Source: Lutibacter sp. (GTDB taxonomy: Bacteria > Bacteroidota > Bacteroidia > Flavobacteriales > Flavobacteriaceae). Taken from it: 44,842 bases of DNA. Below the pieces are notes generated by a model that was given only the letters and a program-made list of their open reading frames with translations, made no database searches and was not told the DNA's origin. A program made the translations under genes and the position numbers. Every line of letters starts with the position of its first letter. Within the stretch, counting starts at the first letter, position 1. Shown piece by piece: positions 27,049 through 35,791 of the stretch. The stretch is taken from NCBI GenBank assembly GCA_018054895.1, contig JAGPIQ010000006.1, positions 1-44,842 of the forward strand, read 5' to 3'.

Positions 27049-28656
27049 TTATTTAAATTCTGCAAAGAAATCATTCCCTTTATCATCTACTAATAAAAAT
27101 GCAGGGAAATCTTCAATTCTAATTTTTCGAACCGCTTCCATTCCTAATTCTGGAAAATCAACTACTTCAACAGATTTAATACTGTTTTTTGCTAAAATTG
27201 CAGCTGGACCTCCAATAGAACCAAGGTAAAAACCACCGTTAGCTTTACAAGCATCTGTTACTTGTTTTGATCGGTTTCCTTTAGCAACCATTACCATACT
27301 TCCCCCTACTTTTTGAAAAGGATCTACATAAGGATCCATTCTTCCGGCAGTTGTTGGTCCAAAACTACCAGAAGGCATTCCTTTTGGAGTTTTTGCTGGT
27401 CCTGCATAATACACGGGGTGATCCTTAAAGTACTGTGGCATTTCTTCTCCGTTTGCAAGCATTTCACTAATTCTTGCGTGTGCCATATCACGAGCCACAA
27501 TTAAGGTTCCTCTCAGGTTGAAACGTGTTTTTACTGGATGTTTTGAAAGTTCTTCACGTATTTTATCCATTGGCTGATCTAAATCTAACTCAATAGCATC
27601 TTTTAAGTGTGGCGCTTCTTTAGGTAAAAATTGTCCTGGATTTTTTTCTAATTGTTCAAGAAAAATACCTTCTTCCGTAATTTTACCTTTTACATTACGG
27701 TCCGCACTACAGCTAACACCTAACCCTACTGGACAAGATGCTGCGTGACGCGGTAAACGTATCACTTTTACATCGTGTACAAAATATTTACCACCAAATT
27801 GAGCTCCTACTCCACTTTCTCTACATATTTTAGTGATTTTTTCTTCCCATTCAAGGTCACGGAACGCTTGTCCGCCATCATTACCTTCTGTTGGAAGATG
27901 ATCCAAATAACCTGCAGATGCTTTTTTTACCGTTGCTAAATTAGCTTCAGCAGAAGTTCCACCAACCACAAATGCTAAGTGATATGGAGGACACGCAGAA
28001 GTTCCTAAATCCATAATGTGTTGTTTTACAAAATTGGTTAAGTTTTCTTCTGTTAACAATGACTTCGTCATTTGGTATAAATATGTTTTATTGGCTGAAC
28101 CACCACCTTTTGTCATAAATAAAAACTCATATTTATTCCCTTTTTCAGCATAAATATCAATTTGAGCAGGAAGGTTAGAACCTGAATTTTTTTCTACCAA
28201 CATTGTTTGAGGAACAATTTGAGAAAAACGCAAATTATCTGTTTGGAAGGTATTAAACACCCCTTTAGAAATCCATTCAGCATCTTCTACTCCTGTATAA
28301 ACATCTTCTCCTTTTTTTGCAACACAAATTGCAGTTCCAGTATCTTGACATGTTGGCAATTCTCCAGCTGCCGTAACCATTTGGTTTAGCAACATAGTAT
28401 AAGCTACAAAACGGTCGTTATCTGACGCTTCTGGATCTTTAAGTATCGTTTCTAATTTTTTTAAATGAGCAGCGCGCAAATAGAATGATACATCATGATA
28501 GGCTTCTTGTGAAAGCAACTCAAGTCCTTCTGGTGCAACTTTTAAAATTTTTCGTCCATCAAACTCTACCATAGACACATGGTCTTTAGTTAATAAACGA
28601 TATTCAGTAGTATCCTTTTGAATAGGAAAAGGTTTTTGGTATTTAAATTCAGACAT
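27049..28656 (-). CDS. fumA: Class I (iron-sulfur) fumarate hydratase
   Basis: A 535-residue single-chain class I fumarase, converting fumarate to malate in the TCA cycle with a labile [4Fe-4S] cluster. Recognisable segments are [18 protein letters not shown] (cluster cysteine), [33 protein letters not shown], and the C-terminal beta-domain motifs [13 protein letters not shown] and [15 protein letters not shown]. Both the alpha and beta domains are present, and the length is similar to E. coli FumA (about 548). Monocistronic, with its own -7 box and terminator. The symbol follows the family; organism-specific naming may differ. Confidence 0.95.
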   Translation of the reverse strand: MSEFKYQKPFPIQKDTTEYRLLTKDHVSMVEFDGRKILKVAPEGLELLSQEAYHDVSFYLRAAHLKKLETILKDPEASDNDRFVAYTMLLNQMVTAAGELPTCQDTGTAICVAKKGEDVYTGVEDAEWISKGVFNTFQTDNLRFSQIVPQTMLVEKNSGSNLPAQIDIYAEKGNKYEFLFMTKGGGSANKTYLYQMTKSLLTEENLTNFVKQHIMDLGTSACPPYHLAFVVGGTSAEANLATVKKASAGYLDHLPTEGNDGGQAFRDLEWEEKITKICRESGVGAQFGGKYFVHDVKVIRLPRHAASCPVGLGVSCSADRNVKGKITEEGIFLEQLEKNPGQFLPKEAPHLKDAIELDLDQPMDKIREELSKHPVKTRFNLRGTLIVARDMAHARISEMLANGEEMPQYFKDHPVYYAGPAKTPKGMPSGSFGPTTAGRMDPYVDPFQKVGGSMVMVAKGNRSKQVTDACKANGGFYLGSIGGPAAILAKNSIKSVEVVDFPELGMEAVRKIRIEDFPAFLLVDDKGNDFFAEFK

Positions 28657-28985
28657 GTTATATAGTTTTTTGGTAACTTAATTTTTTCTATTGCAAATAT
28701 ACAAAAATGGAAGAAGAATACACTTGATATAAAAAAGGATTATTTATCCTTTTCCTTTGAAAAAAGGAAAAAATATAATTATTCAGAAGTCGTTAAAATC
28801 GCTTTTTTACACATTGCTACAAAATAACATATACTACAAAAAGAGCATGTATGACTTTGATACTACTGAAAAATCACCAATAGCGAATACCTATACCCTT
28901 TAAAAATTAAAAGAATATGGTGTCAAAAGCTGTAATTACTGCTAGTAAATATAGGATTCAGTTTAATCGGATACTTAGATATTTT
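28657..28985. other. Intergenic region with fumarase promoter and possible stem-loops
   Basis: 329 bp between the fumarase start and the RsmI-like stop. It holds the -7 box of fumarase (28694-28701) and, at about 28730-28775, alternating A/G- and T/C-rich blocks (AAAAAAGGAT, ATCCTTTTCC, AAAAGGAAAAA) that can form two mutually exclusive stems. A short open stretch near 28849-28902 (MYDFDTTEKSPIANTYTL, then stop) has no recognisable relative. Confidence 0.4.
28694..28701 (-). promoter_or_regulatory. -7 promoter box for fumarase
   Basis: TATATTTG on the minus strand matches TAnnTTTG, about 38 bp before the fumarase ATG at 28656. Confidence 0.5.
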
Positions 28986-29702
28986 TTATTCTTTATGAAT
29001 AATAAATATCGCTGGTCGTTTATGAAGGTCTGGTCGTTCGTTTTTCCAATTGCTAATACTCAAAGTCTTAATATATTCCGTTGGTAAGGTTACATCACAC
29101 GCAACACATAACATAGTACTTGGGTGCAATATTGATTTTAAGTCTTGTAAAAACTTATCATTCCGATACGGAGTTTCAATAAATATTTGCGATTGATTTT
29201 TTTCTTGAGAAATTTTTTCTAAATTTTTTAAGGTACTTTTCTTTTCTGAAGCATCAATAGGTAAATACCCATTAAAAGCAAAATTTTGCCCATTAAATCC
29301 TGAAGACATCATAGCTAATATAATAGATGATGGACCCACTAAAGGCACTACTTTAATTCCTTTTTCGTGCGCTAATTTTACAATATCAGCACCGGGATCT
29401 GCAATTGCAGGAACTCCCGCTTCTGAAAGCAATCCAACCGATATTCCTAAAGCACAAGCATCTAAATATGTTCGAACTTCCATAGGATCCGCATATTTAT
29501 CTAATTTAAAAAGTTTTAAAGAGGGCTGCGATTTTTCAGGACACATTAATTTAATAAACTTACGTGCTGTTTTTTCATTTTCAACAATAAAATAGTCCAA
29601 TGAATCGATTGTGCGTTGTACAGATAAAGGTAACACGTCTAAAGGCTCACATTCTCCTAAAGTTGTTGGAATTAAATACAGTACTCCTGTTGATTTAAAC
29701 AT
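28986..29702 (-). CDS. RsmI-like SAM-dependent methyltransferase (tetrapyrrole methylase fold)
   Basis: A 238-residue protein of the tetrapyrrole/RsmI methylase superfamily. Visible motifs are the N-terminal GVLYLIPTTLGE, VGLLSEAGVPAIADPGADIV (about 88-107), and VVPLVGPSSIILAMMSSGFNG (about 118-138), which are typical of enzymes that 2'-O-methylate C1402 of 16S rRNA. It is shorter than classical RsmI (about 280 residues), and flavobacteria often carry this as a second, diverged RsmI-like paralogue, so the exact substrate is uncertain. Its start overlaps the preceding phosphatase gene by 8 bp, in an operon led by dnaA. Confidence 0.85.
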   Translation of the reverse strand: MFKSTGVLYLIPTTLGECEPLDVLPLSVQRTIDSLDYFIVENEKTARKFIKLMCPEKSQPSLKLFKLDKYADPMEVRTYLDACALGISVGLLSEAGVPAIADPGADIVKLAHEKGIKVVPLVGPSSIILAMMSSGFNGQNFAFNGYLPIDASEKKSTLKNLEKISQEKNQSQIFIETPYRNDKFLQDLKSILHPSTMLCVACDVTLPTEYIKTLSISNWKNERPDLHKRPAIFIIHKE

Positions 29703-30156
29703 TTGGATTTATCTTTTTTACTATTTCATCACATGCCTGGTCCAGCATATTATACACATTTCTAAACCCAAAATCACCACCGTGATAAGGGTCTGGAACA
29801 TCTAAGTTTTCACCTGGAAAAACTTCATTTAAAATAAGTTTTACTTTTACTTTATCAGCTTCATTTCTTGCCAAGTGTAAAATATCTTTATAATTAGCAG
29901 TATCCATGGCGTAAATCAAATCAAAATTATCAAAATCAGCTACACTAAATTGTCGTGCGCGTTGATCTGTAATATCTAATCCATTTAATTTTGCAATTGC
30001 AATAGAACGAATGTCTGGTTTTTTATTAATATGATATGCACCAGTACCAGCTGAATCTATCATCGTTTCAAAACCAAACAATTTTGATTTTAAAATTCCT
30101 TCAGCTAATGGCGACCGGCAAATATTACCTAAGCAAACCATTAAAATTTTAGTCAT
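29695..30156 (-). CDS. Low-molecular-weight protein-tyrosine phosphatase
   Basis: A 153-residue LMW phosphatase. The P-loop is VCLGNICRSP (nucleophile Cys8, Arg14) at the N-terminus, and the general-acid Asp is in VPDPYHGGDFGF near residue 123. The protein-tyrosine phosphatase family role is clear but the target is unknown. It lies 9 bp after dnaA and overlaps the RsmI-like gene by 8 bp, so it is cotranscribed and probably translationally coupled. Confidence 0.93.
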   Translation of the reverse strand: MTKILMVCLGNICRSPLAEGILKSKLFGFETMIDSAGTGAYHINKKPDIRSIAIAKLNGLDITDQRARQFSVADFDNFDLIYAMDTANYKDILHLARNEADKVKVKLILNEVFPGENLDVPDPYHGGDFGFRNVYNMLDQACDEIVKKINPNV

Positions 30157-30165
30157 GTAATTTAT

Positions 30166-31593
30166 TTAAAAAGTAAGTTTTTTCGTAATATCTTCAACGT
30201 ATTTTTTAAACTGCTTGTCGGTTTCTGTTAAATTATCTACCGTTTTACAAGCGTGTAATACTGTTGCATGGTCACGTTTACCTATTTGAGATCCAATACT
30301 AGCCAAGGATGCTTTTGTCATACGCTTTGCAAAATACATTGCTAATTGACGCGCTTGAACTACATGGCGCTTTCTAGTTTTTGATTGTAATGTAGCAACA
30401 TCCAATTCAAAATAACTTGATACTATTTTTTGAATATATTCTATTGAAACTTCACGTTTGGTATTTTTAACAAATTTATCTACAATTTGTTTTGCCAATA
30501 ATAACGTAAATTCTTTTCTATTGAACGAAGATTGTGCAATCATTGAAATTAACACACCTTCTAACTCACGAACATTTGATTTAATATGTTTTGCTACATA
30601 TTCCACAATTTCATCTGGCATTTCAACACCATCACGGTACAATTTGTTTTTCAAAATTGCGACGCGTGTTTCATAATCAGGCGCTTGAAGCTCTGCTGAT
30701 AACCCCCATTTAAAACGAGATAATAAGCGTTGTTCAATATCTTGCATATCTACAGGTGCTTTATCCGAAGTTAAAATTACCTGTTTTCCATTTTGGTGTA
30801 AATGGTTAAAAATATGGAAGAATACATCTTGAGTTCCTGATTTTCCTGATAAAAACTGTACATCATCAATTATTAACACATCTATCATTTGATAAAAGTG
30901 AATAAAATCAATTCGTGTATTACTTTTAACAGAATCTATATATTGTTGCGTAAACTTTTCCGAAGTAATATACAACACTGTTTTGTCTGGATATTTATCC
31001 TTAATTTCAACACCTATTGCGTGTGCAATGTGTGTTTTTCCTAAACCAACACCACCATAAATTAATAATGGGTTAAATGAAGTTCCTCCTGGTTTGTTGG
31101 CAACTGCCATACCTGCAGATCTACCAAGTCGGTTAGAATCACCTTCAATAAAACTTTCAAAATTATAATTTGGGTTTAATTGCGATTCAATTTTAACTTT
31201 TTGAATCCCAGGAATTATAAACGGATTTTTTAATTCACGCTTATTTAAATCCATTGGGACTGTAACTCCCTGAGGAACAATCGGGTTTCTATTAGAACTC
31301 GGAAATTTAACTGTATGTGGATTACTACTACTGTAGTTATTTTCCATACGAACATCATAAATAAGCTTTGCATCTTCTCCCAATTGCTTTAACAAAGCAA
31401 CTCGTAATAATTTAATATAATGCTCTTCTAACCATTCGTAAAAAAATTTACTTGGCACCTGAATTGTTAACGCCTCACCCGCTAATTTTATAGGCTTGAT
31501 AGGCTCAAACCATGTTTTATATGCTTGTGGTTTTATATTATCTTGTATAAAAGATAGGCATTCCATCCAAACTGATGCTGCAGTTTTAGTCAT
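30166..31593 (-). CDS. dnaA: Chromosomal replication initiator protein DnaA
   Basis: A 475-residue DnaA. N-terminal domain I (SVWMECLSFIQDNIKPQAYKTW... region, about 8-85), variable linker (about 85-125), AAA+ domain with Walker A GGVGLGKTH (about 177-185), Walker B LIIDDVQFLSG, an arginine-finger region RLLSRFKWG, and the C-terminal DNA-binding helix-turn-helix with the DnaA signature GKRDHATVLHACKTV. It initiates replication by binding DnaA boxes at oriC. First gene of an operon with the phosphatase and RsmI-like genes. Near-consensus DnaA boxes lie in its leader. Confidence 0.98.
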   Translation of the reverse strand: MTKTAASVWMECLSFIQDNIKPQAYKTWFEPIKPIKLAGEALTIQVPSKFFYEWLEEHYIKLLRVALLKQLGEDAKLIYDVRMENNYSSSNPHTVKFPSSNRNPIVPQGVTVPMDLNKRELKNPFIIPGIQKVKIESQLNPNYNFESFIEGDSNRLGRSAGMAVANKPGGTSFNPLLIYGGVGLGKTHIAHAIGVEIKDKYPDKTVLYITSEKFTQQYIDSVKSNTRIDFIHFYQMIDVLIIDDVQFLSGKSGTQDVFFHIFNHLHQNGKQVILTSDKAPVDMQDIEQRLLSRFKWGLSAELQAPDYETRVAILKNKLYRDGVEMPDEIVEYVAKHIKSNVRELEGVLISMIAQSSFNRKEFTLLLAKQIVDKFVKNTKREVSIEYIQKIVSSYFELDVATLQSKTRKRHVVQARQLAMYFAKRMTKASLASIGSQIGKRDHATVLHACKTVDNLTETDKQFKKYVEDITKKLTF

Positions 31594-31639
31594 TGTTGTT
31601 TTTTTCGAATTTTAATGTTTAATTTAGCCGATGAATTAG

Positions 31640-31681
31640 GTATTCACCTCTTGTTTTTTGATGGTACAAAAATGTGAATAT
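31640..31681 (-). promoter_or_regulatory. Candidate DnaA boxes in the dnaA leader
   Basis: TGTGAATAT (31673-31681) differs from the DnaA-box pattern TGTGNATAA by one base, and GGTGAATAC (minus strand of 31640-31648) by two. The shared core forms an inverted repeat TATTCAC (31641-31647) / GTGAATA (31674-31680). The placement 45-90 bp before the dnaA ATG fits autoregulation, but the matches are imperfect. Confidence 0.3.
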
Positions 31682-31755
31682 TTTTCATCATAAAAAAATT
31701 AAAACCCTATTGATTATTAACTTTTTTTTACTTACTGAACCTTTAAAAGAACTAA

Positions 31756-32160
31756 ATGTTATCAAATATAATTAAAATAAGAGTACGATATAGTGAAACC
31801 GACCAAATGCAATTTGTTTATTACGGAAACTATGCTCAATATTTTGAAATTGGACGTACAGAATGGTTGCGAAAATTCGGAATTACCTATAAAAGTATGG
31901 AAGAATCAGGAATTATGTTACCTGTAATTAGTCTAAATACAAATTTCCACAAACCTGGAAAATATGATGATTTATTAAGTTTGAAAACTACCTTGACTAA
32001 AATTCCTACGGCAAAAATTGAGTTTGACTACGAAATTAAAAATGAAGAAGGTGAGTTATTAACAACTGGAAATACGACGCTTGTTTTTGTTAATATGAAA
32101 ACGAATAGACCTACACGAATTCCGGATTATATTTTATCAAAAATTAAAAGTGCTATTTAG
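31756..32160 (+). CDS. Acyl-CoA thioesterase, hotdog fold (YbgC/FadM-like)
   Basis: A 134-residue single-hotdog protein of the 4-hydroxybenzoyl-CoA thioesterase family. The N-terminal signature IRVRYSETDQMQFVYYGNY contains the catalytic Asp (about 16), followed by FEIGRTEWLR and the beta-strands ending TTLVFVNMKTNRPTRIP. It would hydrolyse short- or medium-chain acyl-CoA in the cytosol; the substrate is not defined. Its 3' end overlaps the convergent yigZ gene by 8 bp (32153-32160). Confidence 0.92.
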   Translation: MLSNIIKIRVRYSETDQMQFVYYGNYAQYFEIGRTEWLRKFGITYKSMEESGIMLPVISLNTNFHKPGKYDDLLSLKTTLTKIPTAKIEFDYEIKNEEGELLTTGNTTLVFVNMKTNRPTRIPDYILSKIKSAI

Positions 32161-32767
32161 TCAATCTTTTTATTTTTAAACAGCGTAAATCTAAAAAATA
32201 TTGCTCCACTTTATCGGCGTATTTTTTCCGAATAGAAATTTTGTAGTTACAATTTAATTCCATATTATGTTCATAGACTTCAATATTATTTTCTTTAATA
32301 ATTCGCATCACTTTATTCATATCTGCATATTCAAAAGTTAGCAAAAAAAACACGTCAATTGTTCTTTCAACAATTTCAGCTTCCTCTAACACTAATTTGG
32401 CCGTGGTTTTATAGGCTGATATTAATCCGCCAACGCCTAATTTTACGCCACCAAAATACCGAACTACAATTACCAGTACATTTGTTATTTCTTTCGAAAG
32501 AATTTGTCCGTAAATAGGTTGCCCTGCAGAATTATTGGGTTCACCATCATCATTTGCACGGTATTGTACCTCCTCTTCCCCAATTTGCCATGCGTAACAC
32601 CAATGCCTTGCTGAATGGTGTTTTTTCTTTACTTCATCAATAAACTGTTTTGCCTCTTCTTCATCAGAAATTGGAAAAGCATATCCTATAAATTTACTTC
32701 CTTTTTCCTTAAATAGAGCATCTCCCCTAGCTTCAACAATTGTTTTATATGTATCTATTTCTGAAAT
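32153..32767 (-). CDS. yigZ: YigZ/IMPACT-family protein with a non-standard start codon
   Basis: About 204 residues, full length for the YigZ (UPF0029/IMPACT) family. Recognisable segments are DALFKEKGSKFIGYAFPI, HSARHWCYAWQIG, YRANDDGEPNNSAGQPIYGQI, VVRYFGGVKLGVGGLISAY, and the C-terminal YigZ domain. The frame has no ATG, GTG or TTG between its upstream stop (32789-32791) and the GTG deep inside the protein at 32392, yet homology runs through IDTYKTIVEARGD. The start is therefore probably ATT at 32767 (then SEIDTYK) or ATA at 32758. A point mutation of the start codon or a sequence error is the alternative. It lies 11 bp after ribD, so it is likely cotranscribed. Confidence 0.8.
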   Translation of the reverse strand: MSEIDTYKTIVEARGDALFKEKGSKFIGYAFPISDEEEAKQFIDEVKKKHHSARHWCYAWQIGEEEVQYRANDDGEPNNSAGQPIYGQILSKEITNVLVIVVRYFGGVKLGVGGLISAYKTTAKLVLEEAEIVERTIDVFFLLTFEYADMNKVMRIIKENNIEVYEHNMELNCNYKISIRKKYADKVEQYFLDLRCLKIKRLTK

Positions 32768-32778
32768 AACTGTAAAAA

Positions 32779-33828
32779 TTAATAATTCTTATAATGCTTT
32801 ACTATATCCGAATCAATTTTAGTAAATTCTACGGAAGAATTTTTTAAACTCGGCGCTTTTAGCCCTTCTTTAAAAGTAGTATCTCCAATAAACACAAACG
32901 CTTCATCCCATAAATTTGCATCTATAAAACTCTGAATTGTTTTTGCTCCACCTTCAATAATTAACGATTGTATTTCATACTTAAATAAAACCGCACAAAT
33001 TTGATCAGGAACATTTTTATTGAAATTTATGCATTCAAAAATGATAGAATTGTAAGAATCTATCGCATTTTTCACTTCAGAAAAAATAATTGTTTTAATT
33101 CCGTCTGTAAACAATTCATAATCAGTTGGTATTTTAGAACTCCTATCAATTACTATTCGAATAGGATTTATTCCACTCCATTTCCGAACTGTTAAACTCG
33201 GGTTGTCATTAATCGCAGTTGTTGTCCCAATCAATATAGCATGTTCTTCCGCCCTTAGCTTATGAACTAATTGTTGTGAATAGGCATTTGAAATCCAGTT
33301 GGGTTCATTGGCATCCTCTTCATTTCTTATTTTATCAATAAAACCATCTTTTGTTTCAGCCCATTTCAAAATTATAAATGGTCTTTTTTTATCATGATAG
33401 GTAAAAAATCGTTTATTTAATTGATGGCATTCTTGTTGTAAAACACCAACAACTACCTCACAACCATTTTCTTGTAAATACAAAACACCTCGCCCACTTA
33501 CTTTTGAATTGGAATCTACCGTACCTATTACCACCTTTCTAATCCCACTTTCAACAATTAAATTGGCACAAGGTGGCGTTTTTCCAAAATGAGAACAAGG
33601 TTCTAAACTGACATAAATTGTGGCGTGTTTTAATAAACTTTTATCCTTAACAGATTGAATTGCGTAAACCTCCGCATGTGGCTCACCTGCTTTTTTATGC
33701 CAACCTTCACCAATAATAGTGTCATTATAAACAATTACACTACCAACCATAGGGTTTGGGTAGGTGGTACCTAATCCATTTTTAGCTAATTCAATACAAC
33801 GCTTTATGTATTTTTCATGTATATTCAC
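32779..33828 (-). CDS. ribD: Riboflavin biosynthesis protein RibD (deaminase/reductase)
   Basis: A 349-residue bifunctional enzyme for two steps of riboflavin synthesis. The N-terminal deaminase domain has the zinc motif HAE (His51, Glu53) and LEPCSHFGKTPPC (Cys78, Cys87). The C-terminal reductase domain (about 150-349) has ILKWAETKDGFI, LRAEEHAILIGTTTAINDNPSLTVR and a late LIIEGGAKTIQSFID. The start is taken as GTG at 33828 (encoding MNIHEKYIKR), because the upstream extension to 33864 would cover the promoter box and has no family similarity. The promoter places the start almost at the first base of the mRNA. Confidence 0.94.
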   Translation of the reverse strand: MNIHEKYIKRCIELAKNGLGTTYPNPMVGSVIVYNDTIIGEGWHKKAGEPHAEVYAIQSVKDKSLLKHATIYVSLEPCSHFGKTPPCANLIVESGIRKVVIGTVDSNSKVSGRGVLYLQENGCEVVVGVLQQECHQLNKRFFTYHDKKRPFIILKWAETKDGFIDKIRNEEDANEPNWISNAYSQQLVHKLRAEEHAILIGTTTAINDNPSLTVRKWSGINPIRIVIDRSSKIPTDYELFTDGIKTIIFSEVKNAIDSYNSIIFECINFNKNVPDQICAVLFKYEIQSLIIEGGAKTIQSFIDANLWDEAFVFIGDTTFKEGLKAPSLKNSSVEFTKIDSDIVKHYKNY

Positions 33829-33832
33829 GTTA

Positions 33833-33864
33833 CAAAAATAGCATTTTAAAATGACTCTTAGCAA
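33833..33864 (-). promoter_or_regulatory. ribD promoter
   Basis: On the minus strand: TTG (33864-33862), 21-bp spacer, TATTTTTG (33840-33833), then only four bases to the GTG start. This matches the Bacteroidota TTG/TAnnTTTG pattern and predicts a leaderless or nearly leaderless transcript. Confidence 0.6.
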
Positions 33865-34085
33865 CTTTGAAATAGGAGAAATTACACCAATACACCATAA
33901 AAAAATTGACTATTAAACTGTAAAAAAAATGACATATTTTAATTAAAAAACATAAAAGAATTAAGATATTTGCATTGTTATTTGAAAGGCATACTTTTTT
34001 ATATTTAAAATAATATAGTATAAATAACAAAATTTAAGCTGAAAACAACCATTGTACACTGAAATTTATAGCTGCTTAAAATATT

Positions 34086-34934
34086 ATGATGCAACTTCTA
34101 CAATTTAAAAATCACTTTTTTTCAGAACTTTCTAATATCTACCCTACTACCGAAATCCAATCATTTTTTAAATTATTGATTGAATTTAAATTAGGCTTGA
34201 ATAGAATTGAAACAGCACTTCAACCAGCATTTGAAATTAATACCGAAAACGAAGTATATCTTCAAAGTGCGTTGCAAGAATTGAAAAATCACATTCCTAT
34301 ACAATATATAATAGGTAAAACTGAATTTTACGGATTAACATTTAGAGTTACGAACGATGTTTTAATTCCGCGACCTGAAACGGAAGAATTGGTGAATTGG
34401 ATTGTTCAAGAAAATGATCAATCCGAAAAACTGAAAATTTTAGATATAGGTACTGGAAGCGGGTGTATTGCAATTTCATTAGCTAAATTATTACCAAATT
34501 CGGAGGTAACAGCCATTGATATTTCATCTGAAGCTTTAAAAATTGCCAAGGAAAATGCGTTACTTAACAATGTAACTATTCATTTTTTAGAAAAAAACAT
34601 ATTAGAAACTACCGAATTACCTCATAATTTCGATATTATTGTCAGCAATCCTCCCTATGTTCGTGAACTTGAAAAAGAGCAAATGCACCCAAACGTACTT
34701 CGAAATGAGCCACATTTAGCATTGTTTGTAAAGGATAACAATCCGTTGCTTTTTTATGATAAAATTGCTGACTTAGCCAAATCTAACCTAACAACTAATG
34801 GTACACTTTATTTTGAAATCAACCAATATTTAGGTAGTGAAATGAAAGAACTCCTTCAACACAAAGGTTTTACAACTGTTGAATTAAGAAAAGATCTTTA
34901 TGATGTGGATCGGATGTTAAAAGCGATTCTCTAA
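34086..34934 (+). CDS. prmC: Release factor glutamine N5-methyltransferase PrmC
   Basis: A 282-residue methyltransferase that methylates the GGQ glutamine of RF1 and RF2 (RF2 is encoded at 13278). The N-terminal helical domain (about 1-85) is followed by a Rossmann methylase with YIIGKTEFYGL, VLIPRPETEELV, the SAM-binding ILDIGTGSGCIAISLA (about 118-133), and the catalytic NPPYV (about 190). Full length. Two consecutive ATG codons (34086, 34089) leave the first residue ambiguous. Confidence 0.96.
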   Translation: MMQLLQFKNHFFSELSNIYPTTEIQSFFKLLIEFKLGLNRIETALQPAFEINTENEVYLQSALQELKNHIPIQYIIGKTEFYGLTFRVTNDVLIPRPETEELVNWIVQENDQSEKLKILDIGTGSGCIAISLAKLLPNSEVTAIDISSEALKIAKENALLNNVTIHFLEKNILETTELPHNFDIIVSNPPYVRELEKEQMHPNVLRNEPHLALFVKDNNPLLFYDKIADLAKSNLTTNGTLYFEINQYLGSEMKELLQHKGFTTVELRKDLYDVDRMLKAIL

Positions 34935-35011
34935 TATTTAGTGTGCTTTTATCTTAAAATTCATCCTTATTTCTTGTTAAAAATCTGTAAAAAATATCCA
35001 TTGAAAAAAAG

Positions 35012-35019
35012 TACATTTG
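35012..35019 (+). promoter_or_regulatory. -7 promoter box of trmD
   Basis: TACATTTG matches TAnnTTTG and is followed by only four bases before ATG 35024, predicting a leaderless mRNA. No clear TTG element lies 17-23 bp upstream. Confidence 0.5.
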
Positions 35020-35023
35020 CACC

Positions 35024-35701
35024 ATGAGAATTGATATCATTACCGTTTCACCGGAACTAATTACAAGTCCGTTTGAGTATTCCATATTAAAACGCGCCAT
35101 AGATAAAAACTTGGTAGAAGTGCATTTTCACGATTTACGCACCTACGCGTTAAATGAATATGGGAAAATTGACGATTATCAATTTGGAGGTGGGGCTGGA
35201 ATGGTTTTAATGATTGAACCTATTGATAAATGTATTTCAAAGTTGACTTCAGAAAGAAACTATGATGAAATAATTTATATGACGCCTGATGCGCCTACTT
35301 TAAATCAAAAAACAGCCAATCATTTATCGCTTAATGAAAACATGATTATTTTATGTGGACATTATAAAGGTGTAGACCAACGTGTACGCGATTTATTTAT
35401 TACGAAAGAAATTTCCATAGGTGATTATGTGTTAAGTGGCGGTGAATTAGGTGCGGCTGTCCTTTGCGACACTATAATTAGACTTATCCCTGGTGTTTTA
35501 GGTGATGAAACTTCGGCATTAACAGACAGTTTTCAGGATGATTTATTATCACCTCCTGTATATACCAGACCCTCTGAATATAAAGGACTTGAGGTGCCAA
35601 AAATCCTACTTTCAGGCAACTTTCCTAAAATTGAAGATTGGCGAAATGAGCAAGCTTTTGAAAGAACAAAAAAAATTCGACCAGATTTGTTGGAAGACTA
35701 A
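35024..35701 (+). CDS. trmD: tRNA (guanine37-N1)-methyltransferase TrmD
   Basis: A 225-residue SPOUT methyltransferase that makes m1G37 in tRNAs and prevents frameshifting. It begins [13 protein letters not shown] and has the conserved [13 protein letters not shown] (about 56-68), the [11 protein letters not shown] segment (about 112-122), and the deep trefoil knot region [15 protein letters not shown] (about 131-145). Full length. It lies upstream of rplS as in many bacteria, though rplS has its own promoter overlapping the trmD end. Confidence 0.97.
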   Translation: MRIDIITVSPELITSPFEYSILKRAIDKNLVEVHFHDLRTYALNEYGKIDDYQFGGGAGMVLMIEPIDKCISKLTSERNYDEIIYMTPDAPTLNQKTANHLSLNENMIILCGHYKGVDQRVRDLFITKEISIGDYVLSGGELGAAVLCDTIIRLIPGVLGDETSALTDSFQDDLLSPPVYTRPSEYKGLEVPKILLSGNFPKIEDWRNEQAFERTKKIRPDLLED

Positions 35702-35719
35702 ACTTTTTTATTAAATTTG
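35690..35719 (+). promoter_or_regulatory. Promoter of rplS
   Basis: TTG (35690-35692, preceded by TTTG 35686-35689), 19-bp spacer, TAAATTTG (35712-35719). The -33 element lies in the last codons of trmD. The 5' leader of rplS would be about 65-70 nt. Confidence 0.65.
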
Positions 35720-35791
35720 CAACCTCAAAATTAACCTCTGACGAGAATCGTGAATGTTGATAATTGAAAAACTAAGATAAAATATATTAAA

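Noticed and set aside
28849-28902. Short frame MYDFDTTEKSPIANTYTL
   Set aside because: Only 18 codons with no recognisable relative; not enough to call a gene.
33829-33864. Longer ribD start (12 extra residues)
   Set aside because: The extension would be translated from DNA that contains the -7 and spacer elements, and the family alignment begins at NIHEKY.
33830-34030. 66-residue hydrophobic frame on the minus strand upstream of ribD
   Set aside because: It covers the ribD promoter and AT-rich DNA, has low-complexity Phe/Leu/Ile content and no family resemblance; most likely chance.
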